This document shows, in pieces, positions 25,788-34,298 of a stretch of 64,000 bases of DNA (position 1 is the stretch's first letter; each line of letters opens with the position of its first letter). The position numbers and the translations under genes were made by a program. Source of the DNA: Candidatus Latescibacterota bacterium (lineage in GTDB: Bacteria; Latescibacterota; UBA2968); NCBI GenBank assembly GCA_022821275.1, contig JAJEDY010000043.1, forward strand, positions 1-64,000. Direction: 5' to 3'. The notes below the pieces were generated by a model that saw only the letters and a list, made by a program, of their open reading frames with translations, searched no databases and was not told the origin of the DNA.

Positions 25788-27299
25788 ATGCCCACCGACC
25801 AAAAAGAAGCCCTCATCATCGTCGAACAGCCCACTGAACTGGGCCGGGACCTGCGTGCCGAACTCGAAAACCTCGGCTGGCAAACCCTCGTCACCAACAG
25901 CGCGAGACCCGCCAGAAAACTGATCGCCGAAAACCCGTTTGACCTGCTCGTCCTGGACGAAACCACATTACCCGAAGTGCAACTCACCGACATATTATCC
26001 GACCAACCCGAAAAAATCCCCATCTTCGTCATCACCACGCAAGGCGGCACGCAACTCCAAACAGCCCCCGCATTAGACCCCGACGCCCTGCTCTCCTATC
26101 CCCTCATCCCGGCGGAATTGCACGATGCCCTGACACAAAAGCGCACCCCGCCCGACACCGCCATCCTGGGCCGCTCAGACGCCATGCAACAAATCCGGGA
26201 AAGCGTGGCACAAATCGCGCCCACCCCCGTCAGCGTACTCATCACAGGAGAAAGCGGCTCTGGAAAAAACCTCATCGCCGAAGCCATCCACAGGCAAAGC
26301 GCGCGCAGCGACGCACCCTTTCTCGTCGTCAACTGCGGCGCCATACCCGAAACCCTCCTCGAAAGCGAACTCTTCGGCCACGAAAAAGGCGCATTTACCG
26401 ACGCGCGCGCACAGCGATCGGGCATCTTTGAAGCCGCCGATCGCGGCACCGTCTTCCTCGACGAAATCGGCGAAATGTCGCTCTCTGCACAGGTGCGCTT
26501 ATTGCGCGTCCTGGACGCCAAAGAAGTTACCCGCCTGGGCAGCACCACACCAATAGCCGTTGACGTCCGCGTCATCGCCGCCACCAATCGCAACCTGCAA
26601 CAAGCCGTTGCCGAAGGCAAATTCCGGCAAGACCTCTACCAGCGCCTTCGCGTCATCGAAATCGAAATGCCCCCCCTGCACGCCCATCCCCAGGACATCC
26701 CCCTCATCGCGCAAAACATCATCCAAAAACAAAGCGACCAACTGAGCATGCCCCCCATAGAATTCGCGCCCGACGCGATAAACGCACTCCAGCAATACCA
26801 CTGGCCGGGCAACGTGCGGGAACTCATCAATCTCATCGAACGCCTCATGGTCCTATCCAAAACCCGACACATAACCGCCGCCGACCTCGCGCAACACCTC
26901 GCCACAACCCGGGTGGCAGAACCCTCTTATCTGCCCGTCCTCGCGGGCAAAACACCTGCGGAATCCGACCGCGACCTGCTCTATTGGGCAATACTCGAAG
27001 TCGCCAAAGACGTCAAAGAACTCAAAGCCTATCTCATGCAAAGCATGCAAACATCGTCCCCGCAATCTTTCCCCATACCCATACCCATAGAAGAAACGGA
27101 AATCGGATACACAGAAGCGGAGACCCCCGTAGAAACCCAGGCACTCACAGAAAAAGACATACGCCCCTTGCGAGAACTCGAACGCGAAGCCATTGCCAAT
27201 GCCCTGCGCGTAACCGGAGGCCACCGGGAACGCACGGCAAAACTCCTCGGCATGGCCGTACGCACGTTGTACAGGAAAATTGATCAATACGATTTGTAG
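25788..27299 (+). CDS. Sigma-54-dependent transcription activator with degenerate receiver domain
   Basis: 503 residues, NtrC layout. Receiver-like domain 1-115 keeps the Asp57 position (LLVLDETTLP) but lacks the acidic pair that binds magnesium (IIVEQP instead of the usual VDDE). AAA+ domain 120-360: Walker A GESGSGK (154-160), GAFTDA (201-206, a variant of the sigma-54 contact loop GAFTGA), Walker B TVFLDEIGEM, arginine finger region and WPGNVREL. After a linker with a helical LLYWAILEVAKDVKELKAYL segment comes a Fis-type helix-turn-helix (HRERTAKLLGMAVRTLYRKI). No histidine kinase is adjacent. Likely controls neighbouring envelope genes, but this is inference. Confidence 0.9.
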   Translation: MPTDQKEALIIVEQPTELGRDLRAELENLGWQTLVTNSARPARKLIAENPFDLLVLDETTLPEVQLTDILSDQPEKIPIFVITTQGGTQLQTAPALDPDALLSYPLIPAELHDALTQKRTPPDTAILGRSDAMQQIRESVAQIAPTPVSVLITGESGSGKNLIAEAIHRQSARSDAPFLVVNCGAIPETLLESELFGHEKGAFTDARAQRSGIFEAADRGTVFLDEIGEMSLSAQVRLLRVLDAKEVTRLGSTTPIAVDVRVIAATNRNLQQAVAEGKFRQDLYQRLRVIEIEMPPLHAHPQDIPLIAQNIIQKQSDQLSMPPIEFAPDAINALQQYHWPGNVRELINLIERLMVLSKTRHITAADLAQHLATTRVAEPSYLPVLAGKTPAESDRDLLYWAILEVAKDVKELKAYLMQSMQTSSPQSFPIPIPIEETEIGYTEAETPVETQALTEKDIRPLRELEREAIANALRVTGGHRERTAKLLGMAVRTLYRKIDQYDL

Positions 27300-27382
27300 A
27301 ATTTCTCGGAACCATCTAACGGGGTCGTGGGTCTAACCGTCGAAAATAGAAACTGCACACCCTGAAAAAAGGAGTCTCTCCC

Positions 27383-28849
27383 ATGAAACACCGCACCATC
27401 GCGCTATTGGGCCTCATCGCACTGTTATTATCCGCCACAACGGGCGAAGCCGCGCTCACACCCGAAGAAAAACAGGCCATTGCCCAAATCCGAGCTTATA
27501 ACACCGCCTTCAAAGCCATCGCGCGGGAGGTTACCCCATCGGTCGTAACCATCAACGTCACCCTCAAACCAGAGGACAGACCCCGCCGCCGCAACTTTCC
27601 CTTCCCCTTTGACTTTGAAGAAAGGCCAAACCCGAGAAACCGGAGACCACAACCCCTGCCAGACCCACAAACCACGGGATCGGGCATCGTCATAACGACC
27701 AATGGGTACATCCTCACCAACCACCACGTCGCGGGCGACGCCGAAAAACTCACCGTCACCTTCAGCGACAACCGCGAATACGACGCCGAACTCGTCGGCT
27801 CTGACCCCCGCACCGACATCGCCGTCATCAAAATAGACGCCGCGGGACTCAAACCCGCCACCATCGGCAAATCAGACGCCGTTGAAATCGGCGAATGGGT
27901 ACTCGCCGTAGGCGCGCCCCTCAACCTCAAATCCACCGTCACAGCCGGCATCGTAAGCGCCGTTGGCCGCGACATCAACATCATCAACGATCCGCGGGGC
28001 CTGAGCATCGAAGACTTCATCCAGACCGATGCCGCCATCAACCCCGGCAACTCCGGCGGCGCCCTCGTCAACCTCAACGGCGAAGTCATCGGCGTCAACA
28101 CAGCCATCGCCACATCCAACCGATCCTTCATCGGCTATGGCTTTGCAGTACCCATAGACCTCGCCAAAAAAGTAATGGACGACATCGTCGCCCACGGCAA
28201 AGTCAAACGCGGTTATATCGGCATCAACCTCGGCTCAGTCGATGCGGGCACAGCAGAGGCTTTTGGACTTGACCGTCCCAAAGGCGTACTCATCAACGAC
28301 GTCCTATCCAATACCCCGGCCGCGAAAGCCAACCTGAAAGAAGGCGACATCGTCCTCTCCGTAGATGGTCAACCCGTCAATCGTCCCAACCATCTCCAGA
28401 GCCTGGTCGCCCGCAAACACCCGGGCGACACCGTGACACTCGCCATCAGGCGCAACACCGAAGACCTGACCATCCGCGTCACCCTGGGCGAACGCCTGCC
28501 CGAAGAATTGGCCAGCGCAGATGACGCGCCCGAAAAAGAACGTGAAAACGCATCTGCTTCAGAAATCGGCCTCACCGTCCACGACATCACCGCGAAAACA
28601 ATCGCAGAATACGCCATCCCCGAAAACACCACAGGCGTGGTCGTCACCGACGTCTCTCGCGAAGCGCGCAACGCCGGCTTTAGCGAAGGCGACATCATCT
28701 ATGGCGTGCGTCAAAGCCCCTATCAAAAAGACATAAAAACAGTACACGACTTTGAAACGGCTGTATCCAAACTCAAAAAGGGAAAAAACGCCGCATTTTC
28801 AGTCATCATGCGCGATGGCAGCCGTCGCTTCTTATCCCTCAAAATATAA
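27383..28849 (+). CDS. HtrA/DegP-family periplasmic serine protease
   Basis: 488 residues with signal peptide (1-23). Trypsin-like domain with His115 (LTNHHVAG), Asp145 (RTDIAVIK) and Ser224 (NPGNSGGAL), all in place. A basic, proline-rich loop (65-97) stands in the LA-loop position. Two PDZ domains follow, about 275-370 and 395-485 (GFSEGDIIYGV). It would degrade or hold misfolded envelope proteins. The ATG has an AAAGGAG site. It lies between a sigma-54 activator and a peptidase gene; no clear sigma-54 promoter is seen in the 83-base gap. Confidence 0.93.
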   Translation: MKHRTIALLGLIALLLSATTGEAALTPEEKQAIAQIRAYNTAFKAIAREVTPSVVTINVTLKPEDRPRRRNFPFPFDFEERPNPRNRRPQPLPDPQTTGSGIVITTNGYILTNHHVAGDAEKLTVTFSDNREYDAELVGSDPRTDIAVIKIDAAGLKPATIGKSDAVEIGEWVLAVGAPLNLKSTVTAGIVSAVGRDINIINDPRGLSIEDFIQTDAAINPGNSGGALVNLNGEVIGVNTAIATSNRSFIGYGFAVPIDLAKKVMDDIVAHGKVKRGYIGINLGSVDAGTAEAFGLDRPKGVLINDVLSNTPAAKANLKEGDIVLSVDGQPVNRPNHLQSLVARKHPGDTVTLAIRRNTEDLTIRVTLGERLPEELASADDAPEKERENASASEIGLTVHDITAKTIAEYAIPENTTGVVVTDVSREARNAGFSEGDIIYGVRQSPYQKDIKTVHDFETAVSKLKKGKNAAFSVIMRDGSRRFLSLKI

Positions 28850-28860
28850 GGACCCAAATA

Positions 28861-29991
28861 ATGAGCACCTCTGAAGCGCGGCTCATGATCGCCGCCAGTG
28901 AAACCGATGCCGACATGTACTACGCCACGCGCTTTCTCGCGCCCGACCCCTTCATCTTCTTTCAAATCGGCGCAAAAAAATACCTCCTCATGTCCGACTT
29001 AGAACGCGACCGCGCGCGTGACCAGGCCCAGGTCGATCACGTCCTCTCCCTATCCGAATACCAGAAAAAAGCAAAAAAAAAGAACACCGATGAAGAACCC
29101 TCTCAAATCGATGCCCTAAATGAAGTACTACGAGAAAAAAACATCACCCACCTGAACGTCCCCCGCGCCTTTGCCATCGCCACGGCAGACGACCTGCGCG
29201 AACGCGGGTACACCGTGGCATTTCCAGAAGGCGCGTATTGGCCCGACCGGGAAATCAAAACCCCTCGAGAAATCGAATACATCCGCGAAGCCCAACAACA
29301 CACCGAAGCCGCAATGGACGCCGCCATAACCCTCATCCGCAACTCGGAAATCCGCGGCGACACCCTCTACCACAACGGCGAACCCCTCACCTCGGAAACC
29401 GTCAAACGCGAAATAAAATTTCTCCTCCTCGAACGCGACTACACAGCCGGCCACACCATCGTCGCCGGAGGCGATCAAGCCTGTGACCCCCACAACGAAG
29501 GCACCGGACCCTTGCCCGCGCACCAATCCATCATCATCGACATCTTCCCGCGCTCAAACACCACGGGCTACTTCGCCGACCTCACCCGCACCGTCGTCAA
29601 AGGCGAACCCACTGCCGACCTCCAGAACATCTACGACGCGGTCCTCGCCGGACAAAACCTCGTCCTCGACAGCATCCGCGCAGAAGCAGACGGCCAGGCC
29701 ATCCACGAGGCACTCACCGAACTCTTTGAAAACCGCAACTTTGAAACCGGCAACATAGACGGCCGCATGCAGGGCTTCTTCCACGGCACGGGCCACGGCC
29801 TGGGCCTTGAAATCCACGAACCCCCGCGCATCGGCAAAACCCCACAAACCCTCTGCGCCGGCCACATCGTCACCATCGAACCAGGCCTCTACTACCCCGG
29901 ACGCGGTGCCGTACGCATCGAAGACCTCGGGGTCGTCACCGAAGACGGACTCGAAAACCTGACGAGCTATCCGAAGTTTTTAATTGTCTGA
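28861..29991 (+). CDS. M24 family metallopeptidase (Xaa-Pro aminopeptidase type)
   Basis: 376 residues with a creatinase-type N-terminal domain (1-135) and the pita-bread catalytic domain. All five metal ligands are present: Asp227, Asp240, His312 (GTGHGLG), Glu340 (VTIEPGLYY) and Glu354 (RIEDLG). It likely removes N-terminal residues preceding proline. Twelve bases after the protease gene, so probably in the same operon. The TGA stop is part of a family A repeat (GTCTGAATCAGG). Confidence 0.92.
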   Translation: MSTSEARLMIAASETDADMYYATRFLAPDPFIFFQIGAKKYLLMSDLERDRARDQAQVDHVLSLSEYQKKAKKKNTDEEPSQIDALNEVLREKNITHLNVPRAFAIATADDLRERGYTVAFPEGAYWPDREIKTPREIEYIREAQQHTEAAMDAAITLIRNSEIRGDTLYHNGEPLTSETVKREIKFLLLERDYTAGHTIVAGGDQACDPHNEGTGPLPAHQSIIIDIFPRSNTTGYFADLTRTVVKGEPTADLQNIYDAVLAGQNLVLDSIRAEADGQAIHEALTELFENRNFETGNIDGRMQGFFHGTGHGLGLEIHEPPRIGKTPQTLCAGHIVTIEPGLYYPGRGAVRIEDLGVVTEDGLENLTSYPKFLIV

Positions 29992-30173
29992 ATCAGGATT
30001 TACAGGATTATAGGATGGACAGGATGAAAGACAAAAACCAGGATCAAAAGCAAAACCTTCTGGATCGCGGCTAACACCATGCCGCGATGACGGGCGGGCA
30101 CGGGGGCACCGCCCCTACCTTTTTGTATCTTTTCGCCTTTTATCTGCGTTTATCTGCGTTCATCTGCGGATCA
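29989..30173. repeat. Full mosaic repeat, families A-B-D-C in order
   Basis: GTCTGAATCAGGATTTACAG (A), CTGGATCGCGG...CCGCGATGAC (B), GGGCGGGC...GCCCCTAC (D), then TATCTGCGTTTATCTGCG and TTCATCTGCGGATCA (C). Its left edge supplies the stop of the M24 peptidase and its right edge the stop of xerD, so the two convergent genes both end in it. Confidence 0.85.
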
Positions 30174-31091
30174 TGCCCTCGGATGAAACGTCCGATGCAC
30201 CTCCTTCAAATACTCCCGATCCACATGCGTATAAATCTGCGTCGTAGAAATATCCGCATGCCCCAGCATCTCCTGCACCGCCCGCAAATCCGCGCCCCCC
30301 TCCAGCAAATGCGTCGCAAAAGAATGCCGCAACGTATGTGGACTCACCTTTTTCTCCAACCCCGCTATCACCACATATTGCCTCAACATCTTCCACACAC
30401 CCATCCGCGACAACGGACCCCCGCGAAAATTCAAAAACACCTCAGATCCGGTATGGGGCTTAGCCAGACCGGGACGCACCGCATCCAGATACTCAGACAC
30501 CCACACAATACCCTCTGACCCAATCGGCACCACCCGCTCGCGCCCGCCCTTACCCAGCACCCGAATCACCTCCACGTCAAACAACAAATCCACCTGCGAC
30601 AACCCGATCAACTCCGACACCCGCAACCCCGCCCCGTAAAGCATCTCTATAAGCGCGCGATCGCGCAACCCTAAGGGCGTCTCCACATCCGGCGCCAGCA
30701 TCAACCGCTCAACCTCGTAAATATTCAACACCGACGGCAGCTTTCGCCCCAACCTCGGCGGCTTCACATGCTCTGTCGGATCCCGATGCGCAAGCCCCTC
30801 CCCCATCAAAAACCGGTGAAACATCCGCACCGCCGTCAAATTCCGCGCCACACTCGACGCCTCCAGCCCCATCTCCGAAAGCAAATCCAACAGCGCGGAC
30901 ACCTCCACCTGAGAAATTTCATCCGGCACATCGATCCCCAAATCCGTCAACAGCGTCAAATACCGGCTCAAATCGCGTTGATATGCACTCGCCGTATTAT
31001 CCGCCAACCCACGCTCCAGCGTCACAGAATCGAGAAACCGCTGCAACGCGCGCGCCAGTTCCGGGGCTATGGACATTTGTTCTATAGGCAT
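30171..31091 (-). CDS. xerD: Site-specific tyrosine recombinase XerD
   Basis: 306 residues. N-terminal SAM-like core-binding domain (10-100, RFLDSVTLERGLADNTASAY) and catalytic domain with Arg157 (AGLRVSEL), Lys181 (GKGGRER), His252 and Arg255 (HTLRHSFATHLL), His278 (LGHADI) and Tyr287 (IYTHV). Spacing and length match XerD rather than a phage integrase, so it should resolve chromosome dimers with XerC at dif. Its last codon, TGA, lies in the family C repeat TGATCCGCAGATGAACGCAG. Confidence 0.93.
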   Translation of the reverse strand: MPIEQMSIAPELARALQRFLDSVTLERGLADNTASAYQRDLSRYLTLLTDLGIDVPDEISQVEVSALLDLLSEMGLEASSVARNLTAVRMFHRFLMGEGLAHRDPTEHVKPPRLGRKLPSVLNIYEVERLMLAPDVETPLGLRDRALIEMLYGAGLRVSELIGLSQVDLLFDVEVIRVLGKGGRERVVPIGSEGIVWVSEYLDAVRPGLAKPHTGSEVFLNFRGGPLSRMGVWKMLRQYVVIAGLEKKVSPHTLRHSFATHLLEGGADLRAVQEMLGHADISTTQIYTHVDREYLKEVHRTFHPRA

Positions 31092-31149
31092 CGTTTGCCC
31101 TATTTGATTGTAACAACCGCTTTACCGACCAGAACGGGAGGATAGCGCG

Positions 31150-31178
31150 TTGACAAAACACATAGAACTGAATATACT
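31150..31178 (+). promoter_or_regulatory. Sigma-70 promoter of the small membrane protein gene
   Basis: TTGACA, 17 bases, TATACT: near-consensus. An AAAAGGA ribosome site sits at 31191-31197, with the ATG at 31205. Confidence 0.8.
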
Positions 31179-31204
31179 ATCTTTGCATACAAAAAGGACG
31201 CATT

Positions 31205-31438
31205 ATGAACGTTCTCACCATTGAAAGCCGTGTCGCCGCCCTTGAAGCGATCGTTGAGCAGATCAACCACCGATTGAATAGCATCGACAATCGCTTGAAC
31301 AACATGGACAACCGTTTTACGAATATCGAGAATCGAATCAACAGCAACTTTAAGTGGACAGTCGGCTTACTGATTACAGTTCTCCTTGCCAATATCGGAA
31401 CGGCTATCACCATCATTTTGACGCTGAATAAACCTTAA
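31205..31438 (+). CDS. Small coiled-coil membrane protein
   Basis: 77 residues. Residues 5-48 form heptad-like coiled coil with repeats of LNSIDNRLNNMDNRFTNIEN; residues 50-74 form one membrane helix (WTVGLLITVLLANIGTAITI). Small proteins of this build are common in these bacteria and in cyanobacteria; no function is known. It has its own near-consensus promoter and a terminator 50 bases later, so it is a free-standing gene. Confidence 0.8.
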   Translation: MNVLTIESRVAALEAIVEQINHRLNSIDNRLNNMDNRFTNIENRINSNFKWTVGLLITVLLANIGTAITIILTLNKP

Positions 31439-31487
31439 CCTTCAGCACCAATGAATCGCACAGGTAAGCAAAGTTTTATTAAAAAGG

Positions 31488-31530
31488 AATGGCCTCCCAA
31501 AGTGGTATTGGCAGGCCATTTTTATTTTTT
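31488..31530 (+). terminator. Intrinsic terminator
   Basis: Stem AATGGCCT / AGGCCATT around a 17-base loop, then TTTATTTTTT. It ends the small membrane protein gene. Confidence 0.8.
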
Positions 31531-31551
31531 GAGATATAGATTTATCCCTTC

Positions 31552-31752
31552 TTAAGCACAGGCAACTACCGTTTTGGTTTCAGAGGAGATATAAACTTCT
31601 TTATTAACAATGGGCGTATCCTTCTCAAAAAAGGAAATCCCCGCCTTCACGCCAATTGCGGCTAAGTATCTTTTGATTTTCGCAATCTCTGCTCGGCAAT
31701 ACCGTATGTCCCTATTTTGACTCCTCTTTCCACCAATACGCTGAATAAGAGG
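31552..31752 (-). other. Open segment without a start codon, possible gene remnant
   Basis: A minus-strand frame of 66 codons without an ATG, directly after the XRE antitoxin stop, reads like protein (CRAEIAKIKRYLAAIGVKAG, then ISFFEKDTPIVNKEVYIS) and ends at TAA. It may be the decayed end of a third gene in the toxin-antitoxin operon. I do not recognise it. Confidence 0.3.
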
Positions 31753-32073
31753 TTAAATTAAAGCCACAGCGATTGTTTCCTCTGTTTTGTGGCCTAATTT
31801 TGGACGTACTCGGATTTCAATATGGTGATCCAGTTTTCCCAATAGAGAAAACAGGCAGTCAATGGTAAAATCTTTTAATCGACCATTTCTCAGTTCCGTC
31901 ATTTTGGATCGGCTTATACCCAAAGAATCCGCAGCTTTCTTTTGGCTCATTCCCCGATCGGCGATCAAGCGGTTGATTTTATATGCCAGTTTCGCTTTTG
32001 CCAATCTTTCATCAGAGGAAGGAAGCCCCAAATCCTTAAAGACGTTTCCCGAACTGCGGGTATAGTCTGCCAT
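31753..32073 (-). CDS. XRE-family antitoxin of a Gp49/HigB-type pair
   Basis: 106 residues. Conserved lead SSGNVFKDLGLPSSDERLAKAKL, then a Cro/C1 helix-turn-helix (MSQKKAADSLGISRSKMTELRNG, about 42-66) and FTIDCLFSLLGKLDHHIEIRV. This is the standard antitoxin that follows phage-derived Gp49-like RelE/HigB toxins. It lies three bases after its toxin gene. It should repress the operon and bind the toxin, whose own frame has an internal deletion. Confidence 0.87.
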   Translation of the reverse strand: MADYTRSSGNVFKDLGLPSSDERLAKAKLAYKINRLIADRGMSQKKAADSLGISRSKMTELRNGRLKDFTIDCLFSLLGKLDHHIEIRVRPKLGHKTEETIAVALI

Positions 32074-32076
32074 GAT

Positions 32077-32379
32077 TTATCCTCCTTGTGCTAACTCTTG
32101 CGCTCTCTGCAATCGACGTCTGATGAGAGCGATTTCTTGTTTCGGTGTTCCGATGCCTCTTTTGGATTTCTTTTGAAAAGCGTGTAACACATAAATTGCA
32201 TCACCGATTTTGGTGGCATACACCGCTCGATAGGTATCGCTTGCGTAATTACTTCGAATTTCCAGGACACCCGAAAATCCCATTTCATCTTGGATATCTG
32301 CGGGAAATTTTTTCAGGTCTTCGTGTGATGAACGAATCCAAACTACAGGTCTTATCCCACCTTCTCCCATCTCTCTCAT
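32077..32379 (-). CDS. Gp49-like RelE/HigB toxin with internal in-frame deletion
   Basis: About 100 residues. Start region RPVVWIRSSHEDLKKFPADIQDEMGF and end VLEIRSNYASDTYRAVYATK ... VLHAFQKKSKRGIGTPKQEI are both highly typical of the family. Between MGF and SGVLEI the family normally has about 23 more residues (an ALYLAQ-like helix, a HP.AKPL motif and a GF turn) that are missing here, with the frame kept. The loss probably ruins the fold. Start: ATG at 32379 or the next ATG three codons later. Confidence 0.8.
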   Translation of the reverse strand: MREMGEGGIRPVVWIRSSHEDLKKFPADIQDEMGFSGVLEIRSNYASDTYRAVYATKIGDAIYVLHAFQKKSKRGIGTPKQEIALIRRRLQRAQELAQGG

Positions 32380-32450
32380 CCCAAATCCTGTAATATAGTG
32401 TATAGAAGGGCATACCCATTTGAAAAAATATAAAAACCTGTGGCTGAAAA

Positions 32451-34286
32451 TCAAGAACCAATCCCCAGGTGGTTGCTTTTCCTCAACCCCTCACAAATCA
32501 CCTCTGCCAGTTTCAGCCCCACCCCATCGACCTCTGCCACCTCCTCAACCTCTGCCTCTCGGATCCGCTTCACCGAGCCGAAATGCTTCAACAGTGCGAC
32601 GCGACGCGACGGACCCACCCCGGGAATCTCATCCAACTCCGACGTCAGCGTCCGCTTATCGCGCAACTTGCGGTGATATGTAATCGCAAACCGGTGCGAC
32701 TCATCGCGCAACATCTGCAGCAACTTCAACGACGACGACGACTTCGGAATATTCTGCGGATCGGACAACCCCGGCATAAACACCTCCTCCAACCGCTTCG
32801 CCAGCCCAATCACCGCCTGATCTTCAATCCCCAACGCTTTTAACGCCTCAAGCACACTCGAAAGCTGCCCCTTACCCCCATCGACCAGCAGCAAATCCGG
32901 AAAAGACTTCCCCTCCTCCATCAGCCGCTTAAACCGCCGCGTCACCACCTGCTGCATCATCGCAAAATCATTGGGACCCTCCAACCCCGTAATTTTAAAA
33001 TGCCGGTACTCGCGCTTCCGCGCCCTGCCATCCACAAAACACACCAGCGACGCCACCGGATCCGACCCCTGGATATTTGAAATATCCACCGCCTCGATCC
33101 ACCGCGGCGGCTTCTCCAGATGCAAATCGCGCTGAAGCGCCTGCACCGCTGCCGGCGCTTGCGACCTGCGATTCTCGCGCTTCAACCGCCGCTCTGCCAA
33201 CAACAGCCGCGCATTATTCTCCGCCATCTTCATCAACTGGAACTTATCCCCCCGCTGGGGCACGCGCATCTCAACCCCGCCCTCTGAACGCTCTGTAAGC
33301 CAATCGAGCACCGTCTCCCGATCCTCGATATCACACGGCAGGCACACCTCTCGCGGCACAAACGTAGCCGTCGCGTAAAACAACTGCACAAATTTTGAAA
33401 CCACCTCCTCCTCAGACGCATCGAGCACCCCCCCGAGAAAATAATTCTGCCGCCCGATCAACCGCCCATCGCGCACCTCCATCACCACCCCACAAGCCTC
33501 GTCATCCTCCCGCGAAATCGAAATCGCATCCCAATCCGCCAACTCATTGGACACCACCTTTTGCCGGCTCGCAGCCTGTTCCAGCGCCTGAATGCGATCC
33601 CGATAAATCGCCGCCTCCTCGTACCTCATCGCCTCCGACGCCCGCTTCATCCGCTCGACAAGCGTCACCTTCACCTGCGTGTGCCGCCCCGTCAAAAACA
33701 ACACCGCCTCATCCACGATCTTCCGATACGCCTCTGCCACAATCAACCCCTCACACGGACCATCGCACCGCTTAATCTCATAATCCAGACACAGCCGCAC
33801 ATTGGCCTTTGGCAAATCGTAATCACAACTCCGAATCCGAAACAACCGGTGCATCGTCTCCACCATGCGCCGCATCGCCCGCACATCCGTATAAGGACCC
33901 AAATACCGCGACCCATCCTTCACCACATCGCGCGTCACCACAACGCGGGGAAACGCCTCTTTTGTAATGCGGATATACGGATACTTCTTATCGTCCTTCA
34001 AACTGATATTGTAGCGCGGCTTGTGTTCCTTGATCAAATTCGCCTCTAAAATCAACGCCTCCAATTCCGTATCCGTAACAATATATTCCAAATCGCGCAC
34101 ATTGCGAACGATTGCCCGAAACTGCCGCCGCCCATCATGGGCATTGGGACGAAAATACTGCTGCACCCGGCTGCGCAACACCTTGGCCTTGCCGATATAA
34201 ATAATCTGCTCCCCATCGCCCCTCATAATGTACACACCAGGCTCTCTCGGCATCAGCGCCACAATACTGTCGATATGCTCGCTCAT
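32451..34286 (-). CDS. uvrC: Excinuclease ABC subunit C
   Basis: 611 residues, full length. GIY-YIG nuclease domain (1-95: PGVYIMRGDGEQIIYIGKAKVLRSRV), UVR motif near 205-235 (RMKRASEAMRYEEAAIYRDRI), RNase-H-like C-terminal nuclease domain (about 380-535: PRWIEAVDISNIQGSDPVAS, DLLLVDGGKGQLS, ESHRFAITYHRKLR) and tandem helix-hairpin-helix (545-605: IPGVGPSRRVALLKHFGSV). It makes both incisions in nucleotide excision repair. GGAGG ribosome site. It follows the phosphoesterase gene by 12 bases. Confidence 0.97.
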   Translation of the reverse strand: MSEHIDSIVALMPREPGVYIMRGDGEQIIYIGKAKVLRSRVQQYFRPNAHDGRRQFRAIVRNVRDLEYIVTDTELEALILEANLIKEHKPRYNISLKDDKKYPYIRITKEAFPRVVVTRDVVKDGSRYLGPYTDVRAMRRMVETMHRLFRIRSCDYDLPKANVRLCLDYEIKRCDGPCEGLIVAEAYRKIVDEAVLFLTGRHTQVKVTLVERMKRASEAMRYEEAAIYRDRIQALEQAASRQKVVSNELADWDAISISREDDEACGVVMEVRDGRLIGRQNYFLGGVLDASEEEVVSKFVQLFYATATFVPREVCLPCDIEDRETVLDWLTERSEGGVEMRVPQRGDKFQLMKMAENNARLLLAERRLKRENRRSQAPAAVQALQRDLHLEKPPRWIEAVDISNIQGSDPVASLVCFVDGRARKREYRHFKITGLEGPNDFAMMQQVVTRRFKRLMEEGKSFPDLLLVDGGKGQLSSVLEALKALGIEDQAVIGLAKRLEEVFMPGLSDPQNIPKSSSSLKLLQMLRDESHRFAITYHRKLRDKRTLTSELDEIPGVGPSRRVALLKHFGSVKRIREAEVEEVAEVDGVGLKLAEVICEGLRKSNHLGIGS

Positions 34287-34298
34287 ATTGCACCTCCC

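Noticed and set aside
27300-27382. Sigma-54 promoter before the HtrA gene
   Set aside because: No TGGCAC-N5-TTGC pattern in the gap, although the upstream gene is a sigma-54 activator.
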